18,478 nt of DNA from WFZT01 sp964398355 (lineage in GTDB: Bacteria; Hydrothermota; Hydrothermia; B15-G9; WFZT01): positions 1-18,478 of the forward strand of contig CAYNMM010000040.1 of the NCBI GenBank assembly GCA_964398355.1, in the 5' to 3' direction. The notes beneath the pieces were generated by a model. The model ran no database searches. It saw only the letters and a list, made by a program, of their open reading frames with translations, and was not told the origin of the DNA. Position numbers and translations under genes: made by a program. The first letter of the stretch is position 1. Each line of letters opens with the position of its first letter. Shown here one piece after another: positions 8,333 through 15,197 of the stretch.

Positions 8333-9681
8333 CACTGCCTCCTTAATTTTTCAATAATTCTTTCAAGCTGCATTGCCCTCGATGCTTTAAGAGCGATAAA
8401 CAGATTTTCGCTGGAAAATTTTCTAAGCTCTTCGACAATGTCTTCAATCGATTCCAGATGGAGATTTAAAGATATGTTCCCTGCCTCCAGACTTATAAAC
8501 CTCGCCATGCGACCTATAGTAAAGAGTCTTTTGAAACCAAGTTCTTTTATTAATCGACCTGTCTTACGGTGGTAGAACTCAGCATAATCACCAAGTTCAA
8601 ACATATCACCAAGGATAAGGATGACTTCATCACGATATGGCTTCAATGTCAAAAGAAAATCCCTCATTGAATCTGGATTAGCGTTGTAAGCATCGTTAAG
8701 AATGCGATATTTTCCAAATTCCAGGATCTCCTTTCTCATGTGGACTCCGTGAAATTTTGAAAGACCGGTTAATGTATCATTTACAGGAATTTCAAATATG
8801 TTCGCAACCGCAATAGAGAAAAGGGCGCCATATACAGTTCCCATTCCTCCAGGGTGGAGGATCAATTTAAACTTTCCATTTATTGTAACTTCGTTCCTTT
8901 TGAAGTCCATGTAATTTATTTCTGCATAATAATCTGCTCCCTTTTTATCCCTGGTAGAAACCGTTATTAGTTTTTTTACTGGATACATTTTCAGTATCTC
9001 GTCGAAAAAAGGCATATCCTTGTTTAAGATGGCAATTCCATTCTCTGGCAAGTATTTGAGGATGTCAGCTTTCTCAATTGCGACACTTTTAACCGTACCA
9101 AAGAACTCAAGATGAGATGGACCTATTGATGTTACTATCGCAATTTGGGGACGAACAATGCTAACGAGTTTGTCAATTTCACCTGGATGATTGGTACCAA
9201 TTTCGCTGATTAAGACTTCTGTTTCAGGTTTGACGGAAAATATTGTAAGAGGTACACCGATAAAATTGTTGTAACTTTTGACATTTTTTACGACATTGAA
9301 ATTTCGTCTAATGGCGTAAAAAATCATTTCTTTTGTTGTTGTCTTTCCTGTTGAGCCCGTTATTCCGATAACTTTTAATTTTTCAAACTGACTCCGGTAA
9401 TGAGCTGCGAGGCTACCAAGTGCCTCAATAGTGTTTTCAACTTTTATTACGTTCTGGATTTTTTCCCTGAAGTCTTTTGATACAATAGCACCGGTGGCTC
9501 CATTCGAGATGGCTTGCTCGACAAAGTTTTCTCCGTTGAATCTCTCCCCTTTAATGGCAACGAAGATATCATTTCGCCTGATTTTTCGGGAATCCGTTGA
9601 AACACCGGTCACCAGCAGATTCGGATTTCCATTCAGCTCGCCTTTGACTATTTTTGCGATTTCTCCGAGATAGTATTTCAT
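8332..9681 (-). CDS. murF: UDP-MurNAc-tripeptide-D-Ala-D-Ala ligase MurF
   Basis: Cytoplasmic ATP-dependent ligase completing the UDP-MurNAc-pentapeptide. 449 residues, normal length. The N-terminal substrate domain has GVSTDSRKI (26-34); the P-loop is GITGSTGKTTT (106-116); SEIGTNHPGEI (159-169) follows; and the C-terminal domain has the MurF-specific NDAYNANPDSM (329-339), LGDMFELG (357-364) and KASRAMQLE (432-440). Unusually, the segment that should read G-x-H-N-x-x-N is HPGGMGTVYGAL (276-287), so the His/Asn pair seen in MurC, MurD and MurE here is missing. All other motifs look intact. The ATG overlaps the murE stop by four bases (9678-9681); GGGAGG lies 13 bases upstream. D-Ala-D-Ala must come from a ddl outside the window. 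Confidence 0.95.
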   Translation of the reverse strand: MKYYLGEIAKIVKGELNGNPNLLVTGVSTDSRKIRRNDIFVAIKGERFNGENFVEQAISNGATGAIVSKDFREKIQNVIKVENTIEALGSLAAHYRSQFEKLKVIGITGSTGKTTTKEMIFYAIRRNFNVVKNVKSYNNFIGVPLTIFSVKPETEVLISEIGTNHPGEIDKLVSIVRPQIAIVTSIGPSHLEFFGTVKSVAIEKADILKYLPENGIAILNKDMPFFDEILKMYPVKKLITVSTRDKKGADYYAEINYMDFKRNEVTINGKFKLILHPGGMGTVYGALFSIAVANIFEIPVNDTLTGLSKFHGVHMRKEILEFGKYRILNDAYNANPDSMRDFLLTLKPYRDEVILILGDMFELGDYAEFYHRKTGRLIKELGFKRLFTIGRMARFISLEAGNISLNLHLESIEDIVEELRKFSSENLFIALKASRAMQLERIIEKLRRQ

Positions 9682-11114
9682 AGGGCCAGTATAACCTCCC
9701 TATCACTAAAGTGGTATTTCTTTCCTCTAACCTCCTGGTATTCTTCGTGTCCTTTTCCTGCAACAAGTATTACATCACCCGTTCTTGCCAGGGAAAAAGC
9801 CTTGCGGATTGCTTTTTCTCTATCGATCTCAATCAGATAATTGTCTCCAGATATCCCTGATTTTATATCGTTGACGATTTTCAGGGGATCCTCACTCCTG
9901 GGATTATCTGAGGTTAATATTATAAAGTCTGCGAATTTAGAAGCTATAGACCCCATTAGGGGGCGTTTCCCTGCATCTCTGTTTCCGCCAGCACCAAAGA
10001 CAATGATTATCCTGTTGGAAGTTAATTTTCTAAGTGATTGCATCACATTACGCAATGCCTCTGGTGTATGAGCATAGTCTATGAAAAAGTTTATCCCATG
10101 TTTTTCGATTTTCTCAAGTCGTCCAGGAACAGAGGGGATTTCCTGGATTGCCAGTGAGATCTCATGAGGATCAAATCCAGAATTGATCAACACGCCAAAA
10201 GCGGCAAGTATATTATAGACGTTATGGGTTCCGATTAATTTTGATTTAATATGATATTTTTCACCTTTGTAAGCTATGGAAAACTTTGCCCCTTCAAGAG
10301 ATAGGCAGATCTCAATAGCTCTGATGTCTCCATGTTTCTTTATAGCATAGGTGTAATACCTTTTCCCTCCGCTATTTATAAATACTCTGAGGAAATCTTC
10401 ATAGTGCGGGTCATCAGAGTTAAAATAAGCCGTAGCTCCGGAGCGTGCCGCCTTTTTAAAAAATTCCAATTTTGCCTTTTTATAATTCTCAAAAGTCTTA
10501 TGATATTCAAGGTGCTCTCGTGAAAGATTCGTGAATACAGCGCTACTGAATTTTATGTTTTCAACTCTTTTCTCACAGATACTCTGTGATGATACCTCCA
10601 TATTGAAGAATTTACCATCATTCTTCCACGTTTCATACATGAATTTTTGAATATCCGGGGACTCTGGAGTGGTTCTATCAGCCTTAATGTGTTTACCGGC
10701 TATTTCATACTCTATTGTACCCACTAATGAACTTTTTTGACGCAGTTTTTTTAGAATCTTATGAATAATGAACACGGTGGTTGATTTCCCATTTGTTCCT
10801 GTGACTCCAGTGACATGAAGATATTTTGAGGGATAGTGATAAAAGAAGGCCGAAATGTTTGCCATAGCTTCACGGGTATCAGGAACAAGGAGCTGGGGAA
10901 TATTAATGTCAAGTTTTTTTGAGACAACGGCAGCTACAGCTCCATGTTTAAATGCATCTTCAACAAAAATATGTCCATCAAAATTCCTTCCAATTAGAGC
11001 AATAAAAAGGTCTCCTTTCTTCACCCGACGGGAGTCATAGGAGATGTCTTTAATTTCAGCATCCTCCCTCAAATTAATTAATTCTCCGAATTTTGATAGC
11101 TTACTTATTTTCAT
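9678..11114 (-). CDS. murE: UDP-MurNAc-dipeptide-meso-diaminopimelate ligase MurE
   Basis: Cytoplasmic ligase adding the third stem residue. 478 residues. The N-terminal domain contains ISYDSRRVKKGDLFIAL (24-40); the P-loop is GVTGTNGKST (103-112); RTTPESPD (147-154) and MEVSSQSICEKRV (172-184) face the UDP-MurNAc dipeptide; GTHNVYNILAA (295-305) is the nucleotide motif. Specificity is read from DNPR (403-406), the meso-diaminopimelate signature, and GKGHEEYQ (453-460). Two departures from the usual pattern: Gln177 in place of the His of SSHAL, and REHLEYH (199-205) with Glu where Asp is common. The ATG follows the ftsI stop after one base. Confidence 0.96.
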   Translation of the reverse strand: MKISKLSKFGELINLREDAEIKDISYDSRRVKKGDLFIALIGRNFDGHIFVEDAFKHGAVAAVVSKKLDINIPQLLVPDTREAMANISAFFYHYPSKYLHVTGVTGTNGKSTTVFIIHKILKKLRQKSSLVGTIEYEIAGKHIKADRTTPESPDIQKFMYETWKNDGKFFNMEVSSQSICEKRVENIKFSSAVFTNLSREHLEYHKTFENYKKAKLEFFKKAARSGATAYFNSDDPHYEDFLRVFINSGGKRYYTYAIKKHGDIRAIEICLSLEGAKFSIAYKGEKYHIKSKLIGTHNVYNILAAFGVLINSGFDPHEISLAIQEIPSVPGRLEKIEKHGINFFIDYAHTPEALRNVMQSLRKLTSNRIIIVFGAGGNRDAGKRPLMGSIASKFADFIILTSDNPRSEDPLKIVNDIKSGISGDNYLIEIDREKAIRKAFSLARTGDVILVAGKGHEEYQEVRGKKYHFSDREVILAL

Positions 11115-11115
11115 T

Positions 11116-12792
11116 TTAATACCCCAGATTGATCATGGTTTGGGCAATTTCCTTAAAAATTGGTGCAGCGACACTACCGCCATAAGCTTCAAAACCCTTT
11201 TTATGGGGTTCATCAACCACAACGTAAATCAGGTAAGATGGCTTTTCTGCCGGGAAGAAACCGACGAAAGAAACGATTCTTTTACTGCGGTTATATCTCT
11301 TAGTTTTTTTATCAAGCTTGTTGGCTGTACCGGTTTTGCCAGCAATGCGTATTCCATCTATTTTCGCCCGTCTTCCCGTACCTTTTTCAACGACGTCAAC
11401 AAGTATCTCTCTTAGGGTCTTGGTAACTGATGCTGGAAAAAGTCTATTTCCATATCTGATGTTGTAAGTTATAGTGCTGTCAGGACAGTTGATACATTTG
11501 ACTATTCTTGGGTATACAATCAAGCCATTGTTCGCAACAGCTCCGTAAATGGTTACAATGTGTAGGGAATTTATCAGGAAACCATAGCCGATCACGACAT
11601 TTGCAAACCTTGTTTTGTCCCACTTGATATAGTTTTCCATTATCCCTGGATTTTCTCCTGGAAGTTTAATTCCTGTTTTTTTACCAACGCCGGCCCTTTT
11701 AATAGTTGAATAAATTCTTCTCTTGCCAACGAGAAAAGCAAGTTTTATGGTCCCGACATTAGAAGAATGAATCAATGCTTCTCTCATTGGAATTCTACCG
11801 AGAGGATGAACATCCGATATAGTGAAATTTTTAATCCTGATTTTCCCGTGGTCTGTGTCGATCATCAAGTCCGGCGAAATGCCTCTGGAAATAGCAGTTC
11901 CATAAGTTATTACTTTAAAAATTGATCCCGGTTCATACGGGTCAGTGATTGGCCATATTTTTTTAAGAGCAGGATTTGTTGTTGTATATTGCTGGGGATT
12001 ATATGAAGGGTAAATTGCGAATGCAAGAATCTCACCTGTTGCTGGTACCTCGATGATAGCTGCTCCACGTCTTGCATGCCAGTCATCGACGCCTTTTTTT
12101 AATGCTTCGTATGCGATAGTTTGTAATTTTTGATCAATCGTGAGAACGACACTGCATCCTTTTCGGGGTATAACAATCTGCGAGTCTGGCAGAGGAATTT
12201 TATAGCGGTTTTTTTTGGTGCTATCTTTAACATTTGTTATCAGATAAGCAATTCTTCCAGGAACTCCTTTGAGATAACTGTCAAATTCGAATTCAATTCC
12301 TTCAAGGCCCCTACCGGATGTACGCTGGACGCATCCCACAATTGGCTCGAATATAAAGGGGTCGGTATACGTCCTGAACCAGGCCTTTTCAAATGTTAAA
12401 CCAGGTATTCCGTAGATCTTACTGACTTCCTCAGCCGGTATATTTGAACCAATTCTTACCATTCTTGGATTTTTTTTCCAATAAGATGGGCTATTTTTGA
12501 CCTTAAGACCAAGGTTTTCAAGCAGAGGTACGTATTTATCAGGAATCCTGTGTCTTTGAAAAACATTATAAGCCAGATGATTAAAGGCTATTTTAAAACC
12601 ATTTTTATCTGTAATTTCCCCCCTCTCAGCAGGAAGTTTATGAACAATGACGTGTGTTTTGACCGGAGATTTGTTAAAAAGCTGAAATTTAACGAGATAG
12701 TATACGGTTAGACCTGTGTAGGCCAGAACCAGTATTGCCACGATAAGAGCTCTCAGGGTGTAGGACCTCCGGCCTTGATGGTCTGTATCCAT
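11116..12792 (-). CDS. ftsI: Septal transpeptidase FtsI (PBP3-type, class B)
   Basis: Class B penicillin-binding protein that cross-links septal peptidoglycan made by FtsW. 558 residues: short cytoplasmic tip, one membrane anchor (about 13-35), a pedestal region starting AERGEITDKNG (55-65), then the transpeptidase domain with the active-site SxxK (Ser290-Ile-Phe-Lys293 in EPGSIFKV), SxN (Ser343-Ser344-Asn345) and KTG (486-488, in GKTGTAN). No PASTA repeats follow, so it is FtsI-like rather than a spore or Gram-positive PBP2x form. The ATG at 12792 is preceded by an AAGGAAG ribosome site and lies 104 bases inside the ftsL frame. Confidence 0.96.
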   Translation of the reverse strand: MDTDHQGRRSYTLRALIVAILVLAYTGLTVYYLVKFQLFNKSPVKTHVIVHKLPAERGEITDKNGFKIAFNHLAYNVFQRHRIPDKYVPLLENLGLKVKNSPSYWKKNPRMVRIGSNIPAEEVSKIYGIPGLTFEKAWFRTYTDPFIFEPIVGCVQRTSGRGLEGIEFEFDSYLKGVPGRIAYLITNVKDSTKKNRYKIPLPDSQIVIPRKGCSVVLTIDQKLQTIAYEALKKGVDDWHARRGAAIIEVPATGEILAFAIYPSYNPQQYTTTNPALKKIWPITDPYEPGSIFKVITYGTAISRGISPDLMIDTDHGKIRIKNFTISDVHPLGRIPMREALIHSSNVGTIKLAFLVGKRRIYSTIKRAGVGKKTGIKLPGENPGIMENYIKWDKTRFANVVIGYGFLINSLHIVTIYGAVANNGLIVYPRIVKCINCPDSTITYNIRYGNRLFPASVTKTLREILVDVVEKGTGRRAKIDGIRIAGKTGTANKLDKKTKRYNRSKRIVSFVGFFPAEKPSYLIYVVVDEPHKKGFEAYGGSVAAPIFKEIAQTMINLGY

Positions 12793-13000
12793 ACTTTATG
12801 GCTTCCTTTTTTATGTAATAAAAACTTTTTAACCTCTGGATCTTGTGGTTCAGGCTGTCGATGCGGGCTTTTTCCAGTGCAAGCTGAGAATTGATCCGGT
12901 TTAGTTTCTCAGCTTTTGCCCATTGAAGCGGCGATATTGGTCCTATAAGGACCAACATTATTCCACCCAAGACTAATAAAATAATCCAGATCTTCCTCAT
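12689..13000 (-). CDS. ftsL: FtsL-like bitopic division protein
   Basis: Small scaffold protein that with FtsB and FtsQ activates FtsWI. 103 residues: one membrane segment (about 5-20), then a heptad-like helix (about 28-60, with Leu/Ile spacing through LNRINSQLALEKARIDSL) and a YYIKKEAIKYGY turn (61-72) like that closing the coiled coil in FtsL/DivIC proteins. The ATG at 13000 has GGGGGAG at five-base spacing. The gene overlaps rsmH by 92 bases and ftsI by 104 bases, so only 12793-12908 is singly coding; the last 30 or so residues look unstructured. Identity comes from position, size and architecture, since FtsL sequence is poorly conserved. Confidence 0.82.
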   Translation of the reverse strand: MRKIWIILLVLGGIMLVLIGPISPLQWAKAEKLNRINSQLALEKARIDSLNHKIQRLKSFYYIKKEAIKYGYRPSRPEVLHPESSYRGNTGSGLHRSNRILSR

Positions 13001-13895
13001 TTAACTCCCCCATTTTTTTATATGCTCTTAGTTTTGCACTTCTTGCCCTTGGATTCATTGCAATTTCACTTTGGGACGGTGTTAGAGGTTTTTTTAATAA
13101 CGCATCGACACCGCTGATCCTCTTTATTTGTTTAGCAAGCCTATCTTCAAGGGAGTGGTATGAAATTACAACCAACCTGCCACCGGGAGAGAGAATCTTC
13201 AAACCTTCAACCAGTCCGGTGGCAATTGCTTCCAGTTCTTTATTTACCTGTATCCTGAGAGCCTGGTAAACTTGAGCGAGCAGGCGTTTTTTTAACTTAT
13301 TGTTCCTCCTGTAAATACCGGGCACTGATCTGAGTACAATCTCATTTAAAATTGCGGTTGTACTAATTCTCTGTTTTTTCCTAAATCTTACAATTCCCTG
13401 AGCAATTGATCTGGCAAAACGGATTTCTCCGTAATCTTTGAATATATGAGTTAACTGATTCTCATTCAAACGGTTTATGTAATGATCTGCGGGGAGACCT
13501 TCATCGGGATTGAATCTCATGTCGAGGTATTCATCCTGAAGAAAAGAAAAACCTCTGCCTGAGTATTCGAGAAGATATGAGGAGATACCGAGGTCAAAAA
13601 GGATGGCACTTACTTTACCTTTTATTCCCAGGAATTCTGTAATACTGGAAAGGTTTGTGTATGACTCATGGATGAAGACAACACCATCTCCATCCACTCT
13701 TTCTCTTGCAAATCTAAGAGAATCAATATCTTTTTCAATGGCGATTACAATGCCGTCAGGCCTAACAGAGTCCCAGAGGGCCTTTGTATGCCCACCGAGT
13801 CCCGCTGTGGCATCAATAACAATCTGACCCGGTCTTGCAGCCATAAACCTCAAGACCTCTTCAACCATTACTGGCTTGTGTATCTCGTTCCTCAT
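12909..13895 (-). CDS. rsmH: 16S rRNA m4C1402 methyltransferase RsmH (MraW)
   Basis: SAM-dependent N4-methyltransferase for C1402 in the ribosomal P site. 328 residues from the chosen start. Motif I is DATAGLGGHT (28-37); further family motifs are LFDLGISSYLLE (99-110), RGFSFLQDEYLDMR (114-127), QALRIQVNKEL (211-221), ISYHSLEDR (244-252) and NPRARSAKLR (281-290). The start is set by GGAGGAG at 13899-13905, four bases before the ATG at 13895, and by the usual near-terminal H-x-P-V-M pattern; the upstream ATG at 13943 is not needed. Most family members end soon after NPRARSAKLR, so the 38-residue tail is an extension, and it is largely the region that overlaps ftsL. The gene overlaps mraZ by 35 bases. 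Confidence 0.95.
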   Translation of the reverse strand: MRNEIHKPVMVEEVLRFMAARPGQIVIDATAGLGGHTKALWDSVRPDGIVIAIEKDIDSLRFARERVDGDGVVFIHESYTNLSSITEFLGIKGKVSAILFDLGISSYLLEYSGRGFSFLQDEYLDMRFNPDEGLPADHYINRLNENQLTHIFKDYGEIRFARSIAQGIVRFRKKQRISTTAILNEIVLRSVPGIYRRNNKLKKRLLAQVYQALRIQVNKELEAIATGLVEGLKILSPGGRLVVISYHSLEDRLAKQIKRISGVDALLKKPLTPSQSEIAMNPRARSAKLRAYKKMGELNEEDLDYFISLGWNNVGPYRTNIAASMGKS

Positions 13896-14385
13896 GATCT
13901 CCTCCAATTTTTGCTTTTGACAAAATTTCCTTATATTTTTCAATGCTGATTTTTTCTTTTAATTTCCTCTTATATTCCATTCTCTTATCAGGATCCCAAA
14001 CTTCAACATAATCTGGCATTTTGACAAAGAGGACTTCATTCTTTAATTCTGCCTCTCTTATTAAGTTCCCCGGAACAAGGACCCTGCCAAGATCATCAAT
14101 TTCCACGTACTCAATTTCCCCCATTAAATCTCTTATGATTTCTTTAGTTTCCTCATCACCAAAGTTTAACATGTTCCTGAACCCATTTTCGATCTTCTTC
14201 CAGCTTTTAATCGGGAAAATATCGATGCAGTTTTTCTCTTCGTTTACTGATAGATCTTTTAAAATAACGACTGTATCCCCTTTGTCAATCTTTAGATGTT
14301 TCCTTACAGATTTAGGAATAGAAAGTCTTCCGCGGGAATCAATCCGGGCTTTAGAATTATGTCTACCGTTTTGTTTTCTGGCCAT
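13861..14385 (-). CDS. mraZ: Transcriptional regulator MraZ
   Basis: DNA-binding regulator at the head of dcw clusters; in E. coli it represses its own operon. 174 residues, somewhat longer than the usual 140-150. It has two AbrB/SpoVT-type swapped-hairpin halves: DSRGRLSIP (16-24) and DDLGRVLVP (97-105), the second followed by ELKNEVLFVKMPDYVEVW (113-130), the typical end of the MraZ core. A Lys/Glu-rich tail (about 132-160) is extra. The ATG at 14385 has only a weak GAG-type ribosome site. It is the first gene of the minus-strand cluster, next to 10-bp-phased repeats that are its likely operator. Confidence 0.94.
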   Translation of the reverse strand: MARKQNGRHNSKARIDSRGRLSIPKSVRKHLKIDKGDTVVILKDLSVNEEKNCIDIFPIKSWKKIENGFRNMLNFGDEETKEIIRDLMGEIEYVEIDDLGRVLVPGNLIREAELKNEVLFVKMPDYVEVWDPDKRMEYKRKLKEKISIEKYKEILSKAKIGGDHEERDTQASNG

Positions 14386-14402
14386 TTTCAGCGCTCTTTA
14401 AA

Positions 14403-14442
14403 TTTTTTAACATTTTTTAACATTTATTGGGAAATTATGGGT
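14403..14442. repeat. 10-bp-phased repeats upstream of mraZ (candidate MraZ operator)
   Basis: On the plus strand TTTTTTAACA occurs twice in tandem (14403-14412 and 14413-14422). In the same 10-base phase come TTTATTGGGA (14423-14432) and AATTATGGGT (14433-14442), giving TGGG at 14428 and 14438. Known MraZ operators are direct repeats with a 10-base period, TGGG-N6 in enterobacteria. Here the TGGG units lie on the strand opposite to mraZ. The repeats cover the candidate mraZ -10 and most of its spacer. Confidence 0.5.
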
Positions 14443-14445
14443 CAA
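14417..14445 (-). promoter_or_regulatory. Candidate sigma70-type promoter for the dcw cluster
   Basis: On the minus strand TTGACC (14445-14440) is followed after 17 bases by TGTTAA (14422-14417). The -35 is good and the -10 is mediocre. Transcription would begin near 14410, leaving a leader of about 25 bases before the mraZ ATG. The -10 lies inside the 10-bp repeats, as expected for an autorepressed promoter. Assigned by pattern only. Confidence 0.45.
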
Positions 14446-14471
14446 AATGTATTTTCTGCAAGCACCAAAAA

Positions 14472-14480
14472 TGTGGAAAA
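14472..14480 (-). promoter_or_regulatory. DnaA-box-like 9-mer
   Basis: Minus-strand TTTTCCACA differs from the E. coli consensus TTATCCACA at one position and fits the relaxed consensus. It is a single site lying between the two divergent promoters. It could be chance in AT-rich DNA. Confidence 0.2.
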
Positions 14481-14492
14481 CTCCGGAATTGA

Positions 14493-14521
14493 TTGATATT
14501 ACTTAAAAACCTGGTTATAAA
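14493..14521 (+). promoter_or_regulatory. Sigma70-type promoter giving a leaderless glycosylase mRNA
   Basis: TTGATA (14493-14498), a 17-base spacer, then TATAAA (14516-14521): close to consensus in both boxes. Only seven bases separate the -10 from the ATG at 14529, so transcription should start at or one base before the start codon. No Shine-Dalgarno is present before that ATG, which agrees with leaderless translation. Confidence 0.6.
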
Positions 14522-14528
14522 TTTTACT

Positions 14529-15197
14529 ATGAAAATTACCACTGAATTTGAAAAATTCCTGTTAGAAGTGTACGATGAGTTGCTTGAAACCTTTGGACCA
14601 CAGCACTGGTGGCCAGGAGATACACCTCTTGAAATTGCTATTGGAGCAATATTAACTCAAAATACCAACTGGAGAAACGTTGAAAAAGCTATAAAAAATC
14701 TAAAAATGAGAGATCTTATTGATGTTGATAGCCTTTACTCACTTCCCTGTGAGGAACTAAGTCACCTTATAAAACCATCAGGTTTTTTTAACGTTAAAAC
14801 CAAAAGACTCAAAAGTTTTATAAAATTCTTGAAGGACTCAGGCGGTCTCGAAAAATTGAAGCATTTAGATGTTTCGAGATTACGAAAATCTTTACTTGAA
14901 GTTTCCGGTATAGGAAAAGAAACGGCGGATTCAATCATTCTCTATGCCCTTGAAAAACCCATCTTTGTAGTTGATGCCTATACAAGGAGATTTTTGATAA
15001 GACACGGTATCATTTCAGGCAATGAAGAATATGATGATATTCGCCAACTTTTCGAGAGTAGTTTGCCTAACGACGTTGATATTTACAAAGAATATCACGC
15101 ATTGATTGTTAAGTTGGGGAAGGTTTATTGTAAAACTAAACCCATTTGTGAAGGATGTCCATTAAATAAAGAAAAATTCTGGAGGTTCATGAGATGA
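14529..15197 (+). CDS. HhH-GPD DNA glycosylase, MagIII/EndoIII-related
   Basis: Base-excision repair glycosylase of the helix-hairpin-helix GPD superfamily, 222 residues. Residues AILTQNTNWRNVEKAIKNL (40-58), preceded by HWWPGDTPLE (26-35), and IKPSGFFNVKTKRL (81-94) resemble the Helicobacter 3-methyladenine glycosylase MagIII group more than classical endonuclease III. The hairpin is VSGIGKETAD (125-134); the catalytic Asp is Asp149 in FVVDAYTRR. The position of the EndoIII lyase lysine is Glu131, which predicts a monofunctional glycosylase without lyase activity. A C-terminal cluster Cys201-x5-Cys207-x2-Cys210 lacks the fourth Cys of the EndoIII iron-sulphur loop. ATG 14529 was chosen over TTG 14493 because the TTG lies in the promoter -35. 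The substrate (alkylated purine or other lesion) is not settled by sequence. First gene of a three-gene operon. Confidence 0.88.
   Translation: MKITTEFEKFLLEVYDELLETFGPQHWWPGDTPLEIAIGAILTQNTNWRNVEKAIKNLKMRDLIDVDSLYSLPCEELSHLIKPSGFFNVKTKRLKSFIKFLKDSGGLEKLKHLDVSRLRKSLLEVSGIGKETADSIILYALEKPIFVVDAYTRRFLIRHGIISGNEEYDDIRQLFESSLPNDVDIYKEYHALIVKLGKVYCKTKPICEGCPLNKEKFWRFMR

Noticed and set aside
8333..8335. GTG start at 8335 for mraY
   Set aside because: Only two bases from AGGAGG; the adjacent ATG at 8332 has workable spacing.
9569..9766. 65-codon minus-strand frame across the murE-murF junction
   Set aside because: Lies out of frame over two clearly conserved genes and has no recognisable features.
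13896..13943. Upstream ATG at 13943 for rsmH
   Set aside because: ATG 13895 has GGAGGAG at proper spacing and gives the usual RsmH N-terminus.
14021..14401. 126-codon plus-strand frame opposite mraZ
   Set aside because: Mirror of mraZ coding; Ser/Phe-rich composition typical of antisense reading.
14493..14528. TTG start at 14493 for the glycosylase (12 extra residues)
   Set aside because: The TTG is part of the -35 hexamer and has no ribosome site; the extra residues do not look like family sequence.
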